The notes: generated from the letters alone by a model not told the origin. 64,000 nt of DNA from Arachidicoccus sp. (GCA_028283605.1 JAPWKH010000008.1:1-64000); one strand, 5' to 3'; shown: positions 53,920 through 63,780, counted from the first letter of the stretch. Numbers and translations: made by a program.

Positions 53920-55326
53920 GTGAGAAAATACTTGATAATATTCACTTCTATCTGTATCGTTGCTTTGTCGTGCAATAAAGATAGTTTTACCAATAATGCC
54001 AATGCATATTTATATGCCGATTTACCGGCAGGCGGCGATACTTTATCATTCGATACTGTATTCACTTCGGTAAGTTCGGTTACAAAATTTTTCCTGATAA
54101 AGAATATAGACAGTAAAAGCATCCATATAAATGATATACAACTTGCAGGCGGAGAGAATTCTTTTTTTAAAATAAATGTAAATGGTACGCCCGGAACCAA
54201 TTTCCACAATATAGATTTAGCTGCCGGCGACAGCATGTATGTATTCGTAACTGTGAATATTACTCCTGACAGTAATACAAACCCTTTTGTAATTCAAGAC
54301 AGCATATCATATTCATGGAATGGAAATATCCGATATGTTCAATTAAAGGCTACAGGTCGGAATGCGATTTTTATTTCTTCACAAACAACAATTCAACATG
54401 ATACTGCATGGACAAATAAATTGCCTATTGTATTGCTCGGGAATTTTACTATAGATAAAGGAGCCACTTTAACCATACAAAAGGGAACAAAAATTTATCT
54501 TCATGCAAAAACAATTTTTCAAATAAACGGTACATTAATTGCAAATGGCGAAAGTGATACTGCCGATAGAATTTTATTTACGGGAGACAGGCTTGACGAT
54601 CCTTACTATAAATCCCCCAATCAATGGCGCGGAATCAATATAGGCGAGGCAAGTACAGGAAATATATTGAATAATGTAACTATAAAAAATGCTTATATCG
54701 GAATTGCAGATACATTGAATATTGCTGCACAATCCCCTACCCGACTGAGTTTGAGCAATTGCATTATTACAAATCACAGCTATGCTGCGATCTATTTTCG
54801 TAATACGAATGCCATTGCTATTAATTCTTTAATCAGCAATTCAAATGTGCAAACAGTATTGGAAAACGGCGGTAAATATTCTTTTAATTATTGTACAATT
54901 GCAGGCTATGGCAACGAATATGTGCAGCATATTAATCCATCAGTAATTATTCAAAATAATTCTTCGGCAGAATCGGTAAATTCATTAACGGCAAACTTTA
55001 CAAATAGCATCATTTACGGAGATCAATCCCAAAACGATGAACTGCTGACGAATGCAAATAATGAAGCGAATTTTTCAATTAATATCAATTATTGTATTTA
55101 TAAATTAAATTCTTCATTGACCGGCGTTTCATTCTCCAATAGCATTCAAAATTCAGATCCTCTTTTTATAACTACAGATTACAATCACGATAATTTTAAT
55201 TTCAATGTGGAAGAAAATTCGCCGGCTGTTGGCTCCGGAATTCCAAATTCAGTAACCACGGATATTACAGGGCAGCCTCGTGATGCAACAAAACCTACAA
55301 TAGGATGCTATGAATTTAAGGAATAG
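53920..55326 (+). CDS. Lipoprotein with right-handed beta-helix
   Basis: GTG start at 53920 gives MRKYLIIFTSICIVALSC, a lipoprotein signal with NKDS after the cysteine. Residues about 40-150 form a beta-sandwich-like N-domain; about 160-440 form a parallel beta-helix with repeated short strands (LTIQKGTKIYLHAKTIFQING, LNNVTIKNAYIGIAD, LSLSNCIITNHSYAAIYFRNT, NSLISNSNV), ending with PAVGSGIPNSVTTDITGQPRD and GCYEF, a common end of choice-of-anchor-Q beta-helix proteins. Likely surface-exposed and glycan-binding or structural. Function unknown. Confidence 0.8.
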   Translation: MRKYLIIFTSICIVALSCNKDSFTNNANAYLYADLPAGGDTLSFDTVFTSVSSVTKFFLIKNIDSKSIHINDIQLAGGENSFFKINVNGTPGTNFHNIDLAAGDSMYVFVTVNITPDSNTNPFVIQDSISYSWNGNIRYVQLKATGRNAIFISSQTTIQHDTAWTNKLPIVLLGNFTIDKGATLTIQKGTKIYLHAKTIFQINGTLIANGESDTADRILFTGDRLDDPYYKSPNQWRGINIGEASTGNILNNVTIKNAYIGIADTLNIAAQSPTRLSLSNCIITNHSYAAIYFRNTNAIAINSLISNSNVQTVLENGGKYSFNYCTIAGYGNEYVQHINPSVIIQNNSSAESVNSLTANFTNSIIYGDQSQNDELLTNANNEANFSININYCIYKLNSSLTGVSFSNSIQNSDPLFITTDYNHDNFNFNVEENSPAVGSGIPNSVTTDITGQPRDATKPTIGCYEFKE

Positions 55327-55372
55327 ATAACTTTATATTAGTTTAAATTTGGGGTATTAAAACCATTGTAAA

Positions 55373-55945
55373 ATGAAAAAGTTATTTTTCTTCTCTTTAG
55401 CGCTCGTTTCATTAACAGCATTTTCATCGTTCAAAAATTCTAAATTAAAACAAATGGAAACAAAAAATCCTCCTAAGTCGATATACGATTTTAAAATAGA
55501 ATCCATCGACGGAAGTACAATAGATTTTTCAAAGTTTAAAGGCAAATATTTATTGATTGTAAACACCGCCTCAAAATGCGGTTTCACACCACAATACAAA
55601 GGGCTTGAGCAATTATATAAAGATTATGGAGATAAATTGGTAATTGTGGGCTTTCCTTCTGATAATTTTGCAGGCCAGGAATTTCAGGACAACAAGGATA
55701 TAAAATCTTTTTGTGAAAAAAATTATGGTGTTACTTTTCCGCTTACTACGCGCGTAGATGTAAAAGGAGAACATATTACACCTGTATTTGATTATCTTAC
55801 GCACAAAACAAAAAATGGAGTGCTGGATGCTACAATCGGCTGGAATTTTAATAAATTCCTCATCGATCCAAACGGAAAACTCTTAGCACACTTCGAATCG
55901 AAAGTTACTCCGGAAAGTGATGATATTGTACATTATTTAAAATAA
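55373..55945 (+). CDS. Glutathione peroxidase-family protein
   Basis: The 190 residues match the GPx family: VNTASKCGFTPQYKGLEQLYKDY with catalytic cysteine replacing selenocysteine, IVGFPSDNFAGQEFQDN with the conserved glutamine, and IGWNFNKFLIDPNGK with the tryptophan-asparagine pair. The N-terminus (MKKLFFFSLALVSLTAFSSF) is a signal peptide, so it is periplasmic. It probably uses thioredoxin rather than glutathione. A 14-bp stem terminator lies between it and the convergent HAD gene. Confidence 0.93.
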   Translation: MKKLFFFSLALVSLTAFSSFKNSKLKQMETKNPPKSIYDFKIESIDGSTIDFSKFKGKYLLIVNTASKCGFTPQYKGLEQLYKDYGDKLVIVGFPSDNFAGQEFQDNKDIKSFCEKNYGVTFPLTTRVDVKGEHITPVFDYLTHKTKNGVLDATIGWNFNKFLIDPNGKLLAHFESKVTPESDDIVHYLK

Positions 55946-55977
55946 AACAATGCTACAATAAAACAAATTCGCTATAA

Positions 55978-56017
55978 AATAAAGGAGCAAAATCATCTAT
56001 TAATTTGCTCCTTTATT
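55978..56017. terminator. Bidirectional terminator
   Basis: A 14-bp perfect stem (AATAAAGGAGCAAA/TTTGCTCCTTTATT) with a 12-base loop between two convergent genes. The A-rich and T-rich ends serve both strands. Confidence 0.75.
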
Positions 56018-56021
56018 GTTA

Positions 56022-56627
56022 CTATAATTTCAAATCCATCAATGTTTTAGGAGGAGATAAATGGATAGTTTTCAAATCGGCAAGTTCCGCACCTTCAATA
56101 TTTCCGACAGTATCATCAATAAATAATGTTTCATCGGGAGACAGATTTTCTAAACTCAGCAATCTTTTAAAAGATGCTACGTACGGTTTACGAAAACCCA
56201 CTTCATTTGAATACCATGTTTTGATAAAATAGCTGCTGAGTTCTTTTCCTATTTCTTCTCTACATAATTCCGTAAAATATTTTACATGAATTTCATTTGT
56301 ATTGGAAAACAGATATATATTAAATCGCTTGCCCAGCTCTTCAAGCCGTTCCATCCTCTCCTTAGAAAAATGCAATAACATACTATTCCATGCATTTTCA
56401 ATATCTGTGTTTGAAAGCTCAAGTTTTGTTTTCTTTCTGAATTCATCATAAAAATCGGGAACGCTTATCGCGCCTGTTTCAAATCTTTCAAACAAATCAT
56501 CAGCATAATGCTGGGAAACATATTGTTTAAAATCAGAAACACCCAGTTTCGAAAATGCTTGGTTAGACAAATTAAAATCAATATCAAGCAAAACACCGCC
56601 AAGGTCAAAAATGATATTTTTAATCAT
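56022..56627 (-). CDS. HAD-superfamily phosphatase
   Basis: The 201-residue HAD-IA protein begins NIIFDLGGVLLDID (motif I), has a helical cap (FSKLGVSDFKQYVSQHYADDLFERFETG), motif II in IYLFSNTNEIH, the lysine region (WYSNEVGFRKPYVASFKRLL) and motif IV in TLFIDDTVGNIEGA. It resembles YihX-like small-sugar phosphatases. In the second motif I position a glycine replaces aspartate, as in related DxG-type members. The metabolite is unknown. Confidence 0.88.
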   Translation of the reverse strand: MIKNIIFDLGGVLLDIDFNLSNQAFSKLGVSDFKQYVSQHYADDLFERFETGAISVPDFYDEFRKKTKLELSNTDIENAWNSMLLHFSKERMERLEELGKRFNIYLFSNTNEIHVKYFTELCREEIGKELSSYFIKTWYSNEVGFRKPYVASFKRLLSLENLSPDETLFIDDTVGNIEGAELADLKTIHLSPPKTLMDLKL

Positions 56628-56737
56628 TATTTTATGAAAATTAGTTAATGCAAAATAAAGATGGAAAAGAATAAGAAAATTAAAATAAATCTTTTATTTT
56701 TGCACCCTCGAATTTTTTAGCTCAGTTAAGAAATTCC

Positions 56738-56811
56738 GGGCCTATAGCTCAGTTGGTTAGAGCACCTGACTCATAATCAGGGGGTCGTTGGTTCAAGCCC
56801 ATCTGGGCCCA
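56738..56811 (+). tRNA. tRNA with CAT anticodon (Met or Ile2)
   Basis: Cloverleaf on the plus strand: acceptor GGGCCTA paired with TGGGCCC, D arm GCTC-AGTTGGTTA-GAGC, anticodon stem CCTGA/TCAGG with loop CTCATAA, T loop TTCAAGC. The T stem (GTTGG/CCATC) has one T-T mismatch, which is unusual. CAT can be elongator methionine or lysidine-modified isoleucine; identity is not decidable by eye. Confidence 0.88.
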
Positions 56812-56822
56812 CTTGAAAATCA

Positions 56823-56857
56823 AGCACTTACAAGATAAAATTCATAGGTGCTTTTTT
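56823..56857 (+). terminator. Terminator after the CAT tRNA
   Basis: AGCACTTA and TAGGTGCT form an 8-bp stem with one wobble pair, followed by five Ts, 12 bases after the tRNA. Confidence 0.55.
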
Positions 56858-56859
56858 CA

Positions 56860-56882
56860 TTTGATACATGATTTGATACATG
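56860..56882 (+). repeat. Tandem TTTGATACATG direct repeat near the tRNA
   Basis: Two exact 11-bp copies with a 12-base period (56860-56870 and 56872-56882), 50 bases past the tRNA. Could be recombinase arm-type sites or chance. Confidence 0.3.
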
Positions 56883-56930
56883 TTGACTACAAATAAAAAT
56901 TAACAACCAAAATCTTAACTTTATACTGTA

Positions 56931-57218
56931 TTAAAAGGTCATTTTAAATAATGAGACCATTCGCGAGAAACTCAATTCTAAATAATATTCAAACGATTTA
57001 CAGAATGAATAAAAGGTTTCACCTTTCGCCTGATGCTGATGGCTTACCATGATTAATTGATAATCTTTCAAAAGACGTGTCAATTGCCGTCTGTCGTTTT
57101 TATTTGCAGGAACGGGCATATCAACGCCGTTATAACCTGCTCGCTTTACTTTTTCCAAAAAAACTTCGATGGCCAGATGCTCACTACCCCATTGAGGGCA
57201 TAATATTTTCAGATTCAT
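56931..57218 (-). pseudogene. Truncated sugar-phosphate isomerase/epimerase fragment
   Basis: The minus-strand frame begins MNLKILCPQWGSEHLAIEVFLEKVKRAGYNGVDMPVP and continues RRQLTRLLKDYQLIMVSHQHQ, which matches the first strands of AP-endonuclease-2/xylose-isomerase-like TIM barrels (CPxWGSEH...FLxKVKxAGYDGIEM). After about 85 residues it ends, while the family is about 270-300 residues long, and the catalytic histidines and glutamates further on are missing. It is a remnant, 40 bases from the large glycosidase. Confidence 0.6.
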
Positions 57219-57260
57219 TTTTCGGAATTATTTATTCAAATGCCAAATCAAAGTATATGC

Positions 57261-59756
57261 CTATGCTTTTGTAATATTTATTTGCATAGCTGCTTTTGCA
57301 TTTTCATTAAATAACAAGGTTCCTTTTTTATCAGAAACGACTCTTCTTTTACTTCCGTTATGTTTTATATAAAAAACTGCTGACGGTTGCAGGCCATGTA
57401 TTTCAAGAGAATATTTACCAACGTTATTCAATCGGAAAGAAATATTGTTTTCACTCCAGGTTTGTACATCCAGTTTGATTCGTTTCTCATTTGAATTGCG
57501 AACAGAAAGATAAACAGAGTCAGCATTAACAGGATAAAAATTTACGCCGTTATGTATTTCATTAACCCCGAATTTCCCAATGTATGAGACGGAGTAATTT
57601 TCCGTTGATACCGTATAATTATTTTCATTCAGCTGAATGTTATAGTCTGTTCCCCTTAGTTGATAATGAAAATTCGTTCCATAAAGATCCGGAACAAGAT
57701 GCGGATTCAAAACAAACCGGTTCCATTGAGGCTGTACACCGTAAATATCGGAATACAATGCACAGATACTTGTGCTAATCCCGGCAAGCACATCCGAGCC
57801 CAAACCTTGTTGCGTAGTCCTGCTGTAACGCTGTGAGGAAAGCCCGTCTTTTCGATATTGGCCGAGAAGATTTGTAATATATTTTAATGCCAACGTTTTA
57901 TCGTATTTCACGTAAGAAGCGATACCCAAATATCCCCAAGTAGGAAATATGTCTCCGTTTTCGTAAGAAGGAAAAGGAAAATTACTGCTTGCAGCTTCTT
58001 CTTGCTTAAAAGAATCGAAGCAAAGCGGCCAGTGAAATAAATGCTCCGCAGAAGTTCGTTGTTCTATTTGATCTAATATCAATTTGATTCTTTGTTTATC
58101 ATCGCAAAGCCCTGATGCAATTGCCATGAACTGCACAGGTGTCACAAGATTATCACCGTGAATACTTCCGTCATCATCGCGCCAATAAACGTATTGTTTT
58201 TTACCTGCATCCCAAAATCCGCCATCTTCAATCGGCTTATTAAATGCCGTTTTTAGCTTTTCCGCAATGTCTTTATAATGGTTGGATGCATCCATATTTC
58301 CGAGCACCTTTTCACAAACTGACCATTTTTGAAGTGCATCGTACATTTGTGCATTTACAAAAGCATTTTCATAACTCGCCCAAATGATGTCCAGCCAATC
58401 GCTTGATGTATGTTCGCGAATATTTTTATTCATCATTTCGAAAATACCATTGCGGTTACTATCCCTTTTGATCAGCCAATTCAATGCCTTTTCACAACTT
58501 TCCCGATGATTCTTCAACCATTCCAAATCTCCAGTAAGATTAAACAGATCGCTTGTATTGATAACATATCCTGTTTGCGCATCAATGGTATAGCCCCATT
58601 TTGCTTCGTAATAACCTGTCTTAAAATTATATGTTCCCGGCATTTCATCACCATCTTCATTGTGCCATCTTGAAAGAACCCTGCCGTTCGGAAGCATGGC
58701 CAGATCGCGCTCCTGGTCTAAAGTTGCTGCAAGATTTTTGGTATAATTACTATCCGCAAGCCCAAGTGCAATCTGGCCAAAGAAGGGTTCGTGCAGGCAT
58801 TTCCAATTGGTAAGCCATCCGTTTCCTCCTGTGATGTTATTGTCCACCACGCCGTATCGTGCCGTTGTATTCATCAGTTCCCTCACGGCAGTTGCGTCGA
58901 TATTTTTCAAATCGCCCTTGTCATACGCTTTAAAATAGTCGATATATTTTATTTCAAAAGTCGCTGAAATTTCTTCCTCTTTTTTTACTGTTACAGGTAT
59001 GAATACATTTGCTTTGCCGCGGACAAAACGATCCAATCGATAACGCTGTTCAAAAGGCTCGTGGCTGACAGATTGTGTGCAAACAAATTCATCGTTTTTC
59101 CCGTGGGAATATTTTGTAGCGATGAACTCATTATTCCATCCTTTTCCTTCGATGGATAATCCGTCGCCTGATTGATCGTTCCAGAAAATAGTACCTCCTG
59201 TATGAACACCATACGTGTCACCGGTTTCGCCTAAATATTTACACCAGACCATTCCTCCATTATTGATGATGCCGCCTTTCCATACAGACATATCCTTGAA
59301 ATTCCACATGGGAAACGATATATCTTCAACTACAAAATCATTAAAATATTTTCGGGATATTTTCCATGTTATTTTATCCTTTAGTCTGTTGAATATCCAT
59401 TTTTCAATAACATATACAGAGGAATCTCCGTATCTGATATTGTCAATTATAACTTTATTATCCTTTATTCTTATGCTGGGTTTACCTGTAAGCTTATTTG
59501 AAGCATAAGCATGCGTATTTATAGTATACCCCGTATAAGCACCTTGCGGAGATAATACGTTTTTTTGCCTTACAAGCAATTTGCTGATATGACAACCGGT
59601 TGCATAATCTATACATAGATTGATGTTCTTGTCTTGGGAGGAAAGGATTATTGTATGCAGCCGGGCATCATGTCTGATTCCCGTTTGGCTAATACCTTGT
59701 TTGCAGAATAGGAAAAACACAGATAAGAAAGAAATGGTTATACATTTTACATACAT
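57261..59756 (-). CDS. Exported (alpha/alpha)6-barrel glycoside hydrolase
   Basis: The 831-residue protein has a signal peptide (CITISFLSVFFLFCKQGISQ), an N-terminal beta-sandwich region (about 30-290), a six-hairpin barrel (about 330-690: WLTNWKCLHEPFFGQIALGLA, WHNEDGDEMPGTYN, DAQTGYVINTSDLFNLTGDLEWLK, WLDIIWASYENAFVNAQMYDAL, FPSYENGDIFPTWGYLG) and a C-terminal beta domain. Acidic residues in NEDGDE and YENGDIFP are candidate catalytic groups. The exact GH family cannot be fixed by eye; a rhamnosidase- or phosphorylase-like relative is plausible given its divergent GH106 partner. Confidence 0.75.
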   Translation of the reverse strand: MYVKCITISFLSVFFLFCKQGISQTGIRHDARLHTIILSSQDKNINLCIDYATGCHISKLLVRQKNVLSPQGAYTGYTINTHAYASNKLTGKPSIRIKDNKVIIDNIRYGDSSVYVIEKWIFNRLKDKITWKISRKYFNDFVVEDISFPMWNFKDMSVWKGGIINNGGMVWCKYLGETGDTYGVHTGGTIFWNDQSGDGLSIEGKGWNNEFIATKYSHGKNDEFVCTQSVSHEPFEQRYRLDRFVRGKANVFIPVTVKKEEEISATFEIKYIDYFKAYDKGDLKNIDATAVRELMNTTARYGVVDNNITGGNGWLTNWKCLHEPFFGQIALGLADSNYTKNLAATLDQERDLAMLPNGRVLSRWHNEDGDEMPGTYNFKTGYYEAKWGYTIDAQTGYVINTSDLFNLTGDLEWLKNHRESCEKALNWLIKRDSNRNGIFEMMNKNIREHTSSDWLDIIWASYENAFVNAQMYDALQKWSVCEKVLGNMDASNHYKDIAEKLKTAFNKPIEDGGFWDAGKKQYVYWRDDDGSIHGDNLVTPVQFMAIASGLCDDKQRIKLILDQIEQRTSAEHLFHWPLCFDSFKQEEAASSNFPFPSYENGDIFPTWGYLGIASYVKYDKTLALKYITNLLGQYRKDGLSSQRYSRTTQQGLGSDVLAGISTSICALYSDIYGVQPQWNRFVLNPHLVPDLYGTNFHYQLRGTDYNIQLNENNYTVSTENYSVSYIGKFGVNEIHNGVNFYPVNADSVYLSVRNSNEKRIKLDVQTWSENNISFRLNNVGKYSLEIHGLQPSAVFYIKHNGSKRRVVSDKKGTLLFNENAKAAMQINITKA

Positions 59757-59911
59757 GTCATGTAAATTTATTGGAATGGCTAAAATAGGATATAGCTATC
59801 ATCAGTAGACTTATCCCTTAACTTTTTTTTGTACTTTTTGATATATTTTTAGTGGACAGGTATATTTTATAAAGTTCAGCGTAATCTTTTTGGGTTCCCG
59901 GCTTTGTATGG

Positions 59912-59939
59912 TTATACGTAATGCTATAATTACGTATAA
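59912..59939. promoter_or_regulatory. Perfect palindrome between divergent glycosidase genes
   Basis: TTATACGTAAT (59912-59922) and ATTACGTATAA (59929-59939) are exact 11-base arms with a 6-base spacer. Lying in the 324-base gap between two divergent glycosidase genes, it is a strong operator candidate. Further on, TATCTTTA near 59985 resembles a -7 box for the rightward gene. Confidence 0.55.
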
Positions 59940-60080
59940 GAAAAACGAATTTGTGTTAATAAAATATCTATGTCAAATTTTATATCTTTAAAATCAAAAA
60001 GTTAATACTGTTTCATTTTTTAAAAGGTAATATTGCTGATGCAAATATTGCCATAACAATATTCGTCATGATTTAAAAGA

Positions 60081-63000
60081 TTGATGATTATGAAAAATAG
60101 AAATCTGAGTATCGTTTTACTCTGTTGTTTTTTTCTTTTAATGTTATACAGCTTTATCCCTAATAGACAGCCGAATATTTTTACAAGAATAAAAGAAGGA
60201 TTCCTGAACCCACCTGATTCCTGTCGTCCCGGTGTTTACTGGTATTTTATGGATGGCAATATTTCCAAGGAAGGGATAACAAAGGATTTGGAATCAATGA
60301 AAGAGGTCGGTATTGGGAGTGTGATTTTCTTAGAAGTGAATGCCGGTGTTCCCCGGGGAAAAGTGGATTTCTTTAGTGAGGAGTGGCAGAATCTGTTTAC
60401 GTATGCGGAAAAGGAGTGTGAGCGTCTGGGGATTGAAATGATCCTTGGTACAGGCCCGGGATGGGCCGGAAGCGGTGGTCCGTGGGTGAAACCGGAAGAG
60501 TCGATGCAGCATCTCGTTGCGGGGGTCAGTTATGTTTCCGACACAAGCAAATTGCCGCTAAAGTTGGAAGTTCCATCCCCCAGGAAACCTTATTTCGGCG
60601 AACATGTTCTCACGCCGGAGCTTAGAAAAGAATGGGAAGGTTATTATAAAAATGTATCGGTTATCGCATTCCCGATGCCGGACACCTCCCAACGCATCCC
60701 TAATATTGATGAGAAGGCATTGTATTACCGTGCGCCATTCAGTTCGGGTGTTGTAAAACCCTACCTGCCCGAAATAATAGATTCTTTATCAGGAACTGTT
60801 CCCATTATTTCCAAGGATAAAATTATTGATCTTACAGATAAATTATTGCCTGACGGATCGCTGGACTGGAACGTTCCGAAAGGAAGTTGGATGATTATGC
60901 GCTTTGTTGCAAGAAATAACGGTGCCGTTACGCGGCCTGCACCCGTTCCCGGATTAGGATTTGAAGCAAACAAAATGGATACGGCGGCCATCAATCACCA
61001 TTTGGGACATTATGTGGGAGCTCTTTTAAACAAAATAGGAGATACTTACAAAACAGCTGCCGGAGGATTGAAAAGATTACATATTGACAGTTGGGAAATG
61101 GGTGCCCAGAACTGGACAGACGATTTCCGCAGTGAGTTCATAAAGAACAGGGGATATGACCCGTTGCCCTATTATCCCGTATATCTAGGATTTATAGTCG
61201 GAAATAAGAATCGGAGTGAACGTTTCTTATGGGATCTGCGGCAGACTGCACAGGAGATGGTTCTCAAGAACCACGCACTACAGGTAAAAAAATATGCACA
61301 TGACCACGGCCTCCGTCTGTCGATAGAACCCTACGATATGAACCCCGCAGGTGATCTGGAATTGGGGAATATTGCCGATGTGCCGATGGCAGAATTTTGG
61401 AGCAGGAACCGTGGAGACCTCAGGACGGAATACAGCGTAATAGAAGCCACGTCGGTTGCTCATGTAAATGGAATACATATAGTCCCGGCAGAGTCTTTTA
61501 CCGCTCATGGAGGATGGTTGCAATATCCGGGTAACATGAAAGAGGAAGGGGATTGGGCCCTGGCTGCCGGGATAAATAAATTCATGTTCCACACCTTTCA
61601 AAACCAGAGCCTTCCCGACAGCCTGAAACCCGGCATGACGATGGGGCCATACGGTGTACAATGGAACAGGAACCAGACATGGTGGCCCATGGCAGGAGCT
61701 TACCATACCTATCTTGCACGTTGCAACTATATGTTGCAAAGAGGAAATTCTGTAGCCGATATTCTGTTTTTGAATCCCGAAGGGAGTCCTTTTGTTTTTT
61801 CTCCTCCGTCATCGGCATTGGATAATTCCAATAAGAATAAATATCCCGACAGGCGGGGGTACAATTTTGACGGATGTGCCCCGTCGCAATTATATAAAGC
61901 GCAGGTGAATGACCATAAAATAGTATTCCCCGGCGGGGCATCTTATCGTGTTTTGGTTTTACCCAATTTTAAGACCATGACCCCGGGTTTGTTGAACAAG
62001 ATAAAGTCATTGGTGGTACAAGGTGCTCAGGTAATAGGCGCGCCGCCGGTGCAATCGCCGGGTTTAAGTGGTTATCCCCGCTGTGACCAGGAGGTAAAAA
62101 CGGCTTCGTTAAGTATATGGAAAACATTAACGGAACCCAAGCATCAATCCACGGTCAAATATGGAAACGGATGCGTGGTCTGGGGTGGGGGTCTTCATAT
62201 ACCGGAGAAAGAACTATACCCCAATTACGATGCAATAGCCGCATGGTTACATTCCCAGGAAATCCCGGAAGATTTTCATTCATCCGGGGATATACGTTAT
62301 ATACACCGGACATTACAGGAGGGTGATATTTATTTCATTGCCAATAAAACAGACAAAAAAATATCGGAGACAATTAGTTTCCGTTCTGTAAAAGGAGCAC
62401 CGCAATTGTGGGATCCTATCAATGGAGATACCAGAAATTTGCCTGTTTTTGATACCAAGGATGGGTGTACAAATATTCCTGTAAGTCTGGATGCCTACGA
62501 AAGTTATTTTGTCATTTTCACCAACGAAGGTGCATCTGTAGGGACTATAGGTGGACAAGGCAACTTCCCTGAAAAAAGGGCTGTAAAAAGTATCTCCGGT
62601 TCCTGGAATGTTTCTTTCGATACCCGATGGGGCGGACCGGACAATATAACGTTTGACAATTTATATGACTGGACTGCAAGTCAGGATTCAGGTGTCAAAT
62701 ATTATTCAGGAATCGCCGTGTACGATAAAGTTTTTGACATGGAGCACTATCAGGGAACAAAGAATTACATTTTAGATTTAGGGAATGTAAAGAATATAGC
62801 ATGCGTCAGACTCAATGGAAAGGACTTTGGAGTCGTTTGGGCATACCCCTGGCAAAAAAACATTACATCTGCGCTGAAAAAAGGTCGAAATCATTTGGAA
62901 ATCAGCGTGGCTAATTTATGGGTGAACCGGTTGATCGGGGATGAGGCCATGCCGTGGGACGGACCTGTCAACAAGCAATGGCCGGAATGGCTTTTGAATG

Positions 63001-63113
63001 GTGAACCCCGTCCTAGCAAAAGATATACGTTTGTTACCAATAATCCAGTCAATAAAAATACGCCCTTGTCGCCAAGTGGTTTATTGGGGCCGGTGAGAAT
63101 ATTGGAAGAATAA
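60081..63113 (+). CDS. GH106-type alpha-L-rhamnosidase-like enzyme
   Basis: The 1,010-residue protein has an N-terminal membrane/signal segment (LSIVLLCCFFLLMLYSFIP) and the GH106 layout: FLNPPDSCRPGVYWYFMDGNISKEGITKDLESMKEVGIGSVIFLEVNAG, EKECERLGIEMILGTGPGWAGSGGPWV, LHIDSWEMGAQNW, and a C-terminal galactose-binding-like beta-sandwich (NVKNIACVRLNGKDFGVVWAYPW, NLWVNRLIGDE, LPSGLLGPVRI-like end). The family cuts alpha-L-rhamnosyl linkages in pectin side chains or plant glycosides, using a calcium-dependent inverting mechanism. Complete. Confidence 0.85.
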   Translation: MMIMKNRNLSIVLLCCFFLLMLYSFIPNRQPNIFTRIKEGFLNPPDSCRPGVYWYFMDGNISKEGITKDLESMKEVGIGSVIFLEVNAGVPRGKVDFFSEEWQNLFTYAEKECERLGIEMILGTGPGWAGSGGPWVKPEESMQHLVAGVSYVSDTSKLPLKLEVPSPRKPYFGEHVLTPELRKEWEGYYKNVSVIAFPMPDTSQRIPNIDEKALYYRAPFSSGVVKPYLPEIIDSLSGTVPIISKDKIIDLTDKLLPDGSLDWNVPKGSWMIMRFVARNNGAVTRPAPVPGLGFEANKMDTAAINHHLGHYVGALLNKIGDTYKTAAGGLKRLHIDSWEMGAQNWTDDFRSEFIKNRGYDPLPYYPVYLGFIVGNKNRSERFLWDLRQTAQEMVLKNHALQVKKYAHDHGLRLSIEPYDMNPAGDLELGNIADVPMAEFWSRNRGDLRTEYSVIEATSVAHVNGIHIVPAESFTAHGGWLQYPGNMKEEGDWALAAGINKFMFHTFQNQSLPDSLKPGMTMGPYGVQWNRNQTWWPMAGAYHTYLARCNYMLQRGNSVADILFLNPEGSPFVFSPPSSALDNSNKNKYPDRRGYNFDGCAPSQLYKAQVNDHKIVFPGGASYRVLVLPNFKTMTPGLLNKIKSLVVQGAQVIGAPPVQSPGLSGYPRCDQEVKTASLSIWKTLTEPKHQSTVKYGNGCVVWGGGLHIPEKELYPNYDAIAAWLHSQEIPEDFHSSGDIRYIHRTLQEGDIYFIANKTDKKISETISFRSVKGAPQLWDPINGDTRNLPVFDTKDGCTNIPVSLDAYESYFVIFTNEGASVGTIGGQGNFPEKRAVKSISGSWNVSFDTRWGGPDNITFDNLYDWTASQDSGVKYYSGIAVYDKVFDMEHYQGTKNYILDLGNVKNIACVRLNGKDFGVVWAYPWQKNITSALKKGRNHLEISVANLWVNRLIGDEAMPWDGPVNKQWPEWLLNGEPRPSKRYTFVTNNPVNKNTPLSPSGLLGPVRILEE

Positions 63114-63499
63114 GGCTGATATCGAAGCTGTATAGTCTTTTGATAAAATATATATAGAATTCTACATTCAGTCGAAATGACGTCTCATTTTTAGCATTCT
63201 CTACAAAAACGTCGTCAGTTAACTTCGTTGGGCTTACGGTTCGAAGGAGGCATGCTTGAGAAATATCAATCATTTTCATGGGGAATAAAAGATTAAATAG
63301 CCTCATCGTTAAAAGTGTCAAAAACTATAAGCTTTATGTCAATCTGTTAGAAGTCGAAAATCAATAATGTGATAATTTCAACATTTTAAAGTTTTCTTAT
63401 GTAGAAATGAATTTTATTTATTGAGGATGAGGGCTATAATGTTCGTAATTGACTGTAACAGGTATTTTTTGGGCATGGTGACTTACAAGACGGCATTTA

Positions 63500-63780
63500 G
63501 TATTGATTGAATGCAACGAAATAATATAACTGGATTTGAGGAAATGTGCAAGACCTTGTTTCGGTAGAAGTGAATGAAATTCCGCTCTGTGGGCTATGAG
63601 TATCCCCTTTTCAGTCAGACATTGCCGTTGCGGTGATATCAGAAAAGAATGTACTAAAGATTGGCGTAACCAATTTGTGAGCCAACCGACTGATAGGTGA
63701 CGGGCAACCGGAATAAAGCCATGGACATACGAAGACAAATAACATTAAAATTAATGCAAAAAGTTCCGAGAAACAGCTCT
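63500..63780 (+). pseudogene. Decayed C-terminus of a second GH106-like gene
   Basis: Downstream of the intact GH106 gene the plus strand encodes, with a one-base insertion and two TGA codons where tryptophan is expected, GNVQDLVSVEVNEIPLCGL-stop-VSPFQSDIAVAV, then SEKNVLKIGVTNL-stop-ANRLIGDGQPE (63636-63716), then PWTYEDK. These line up with the C-terminal sandwich of the intact gene (GNVKNIACVRLNGKDFGVVW..., NLWVNRLIGDE). PWTYED fits another family subgroup, so it is a separate relative, not a recent duplicate. The N-terminal three quarters are absent. Confidence 0.65.

Noticed and set aside
63418-63738. 106-codon minus-strand frame
   Set aside because: It is the antisense shadow of the GH106-like remnant on the plus strand.
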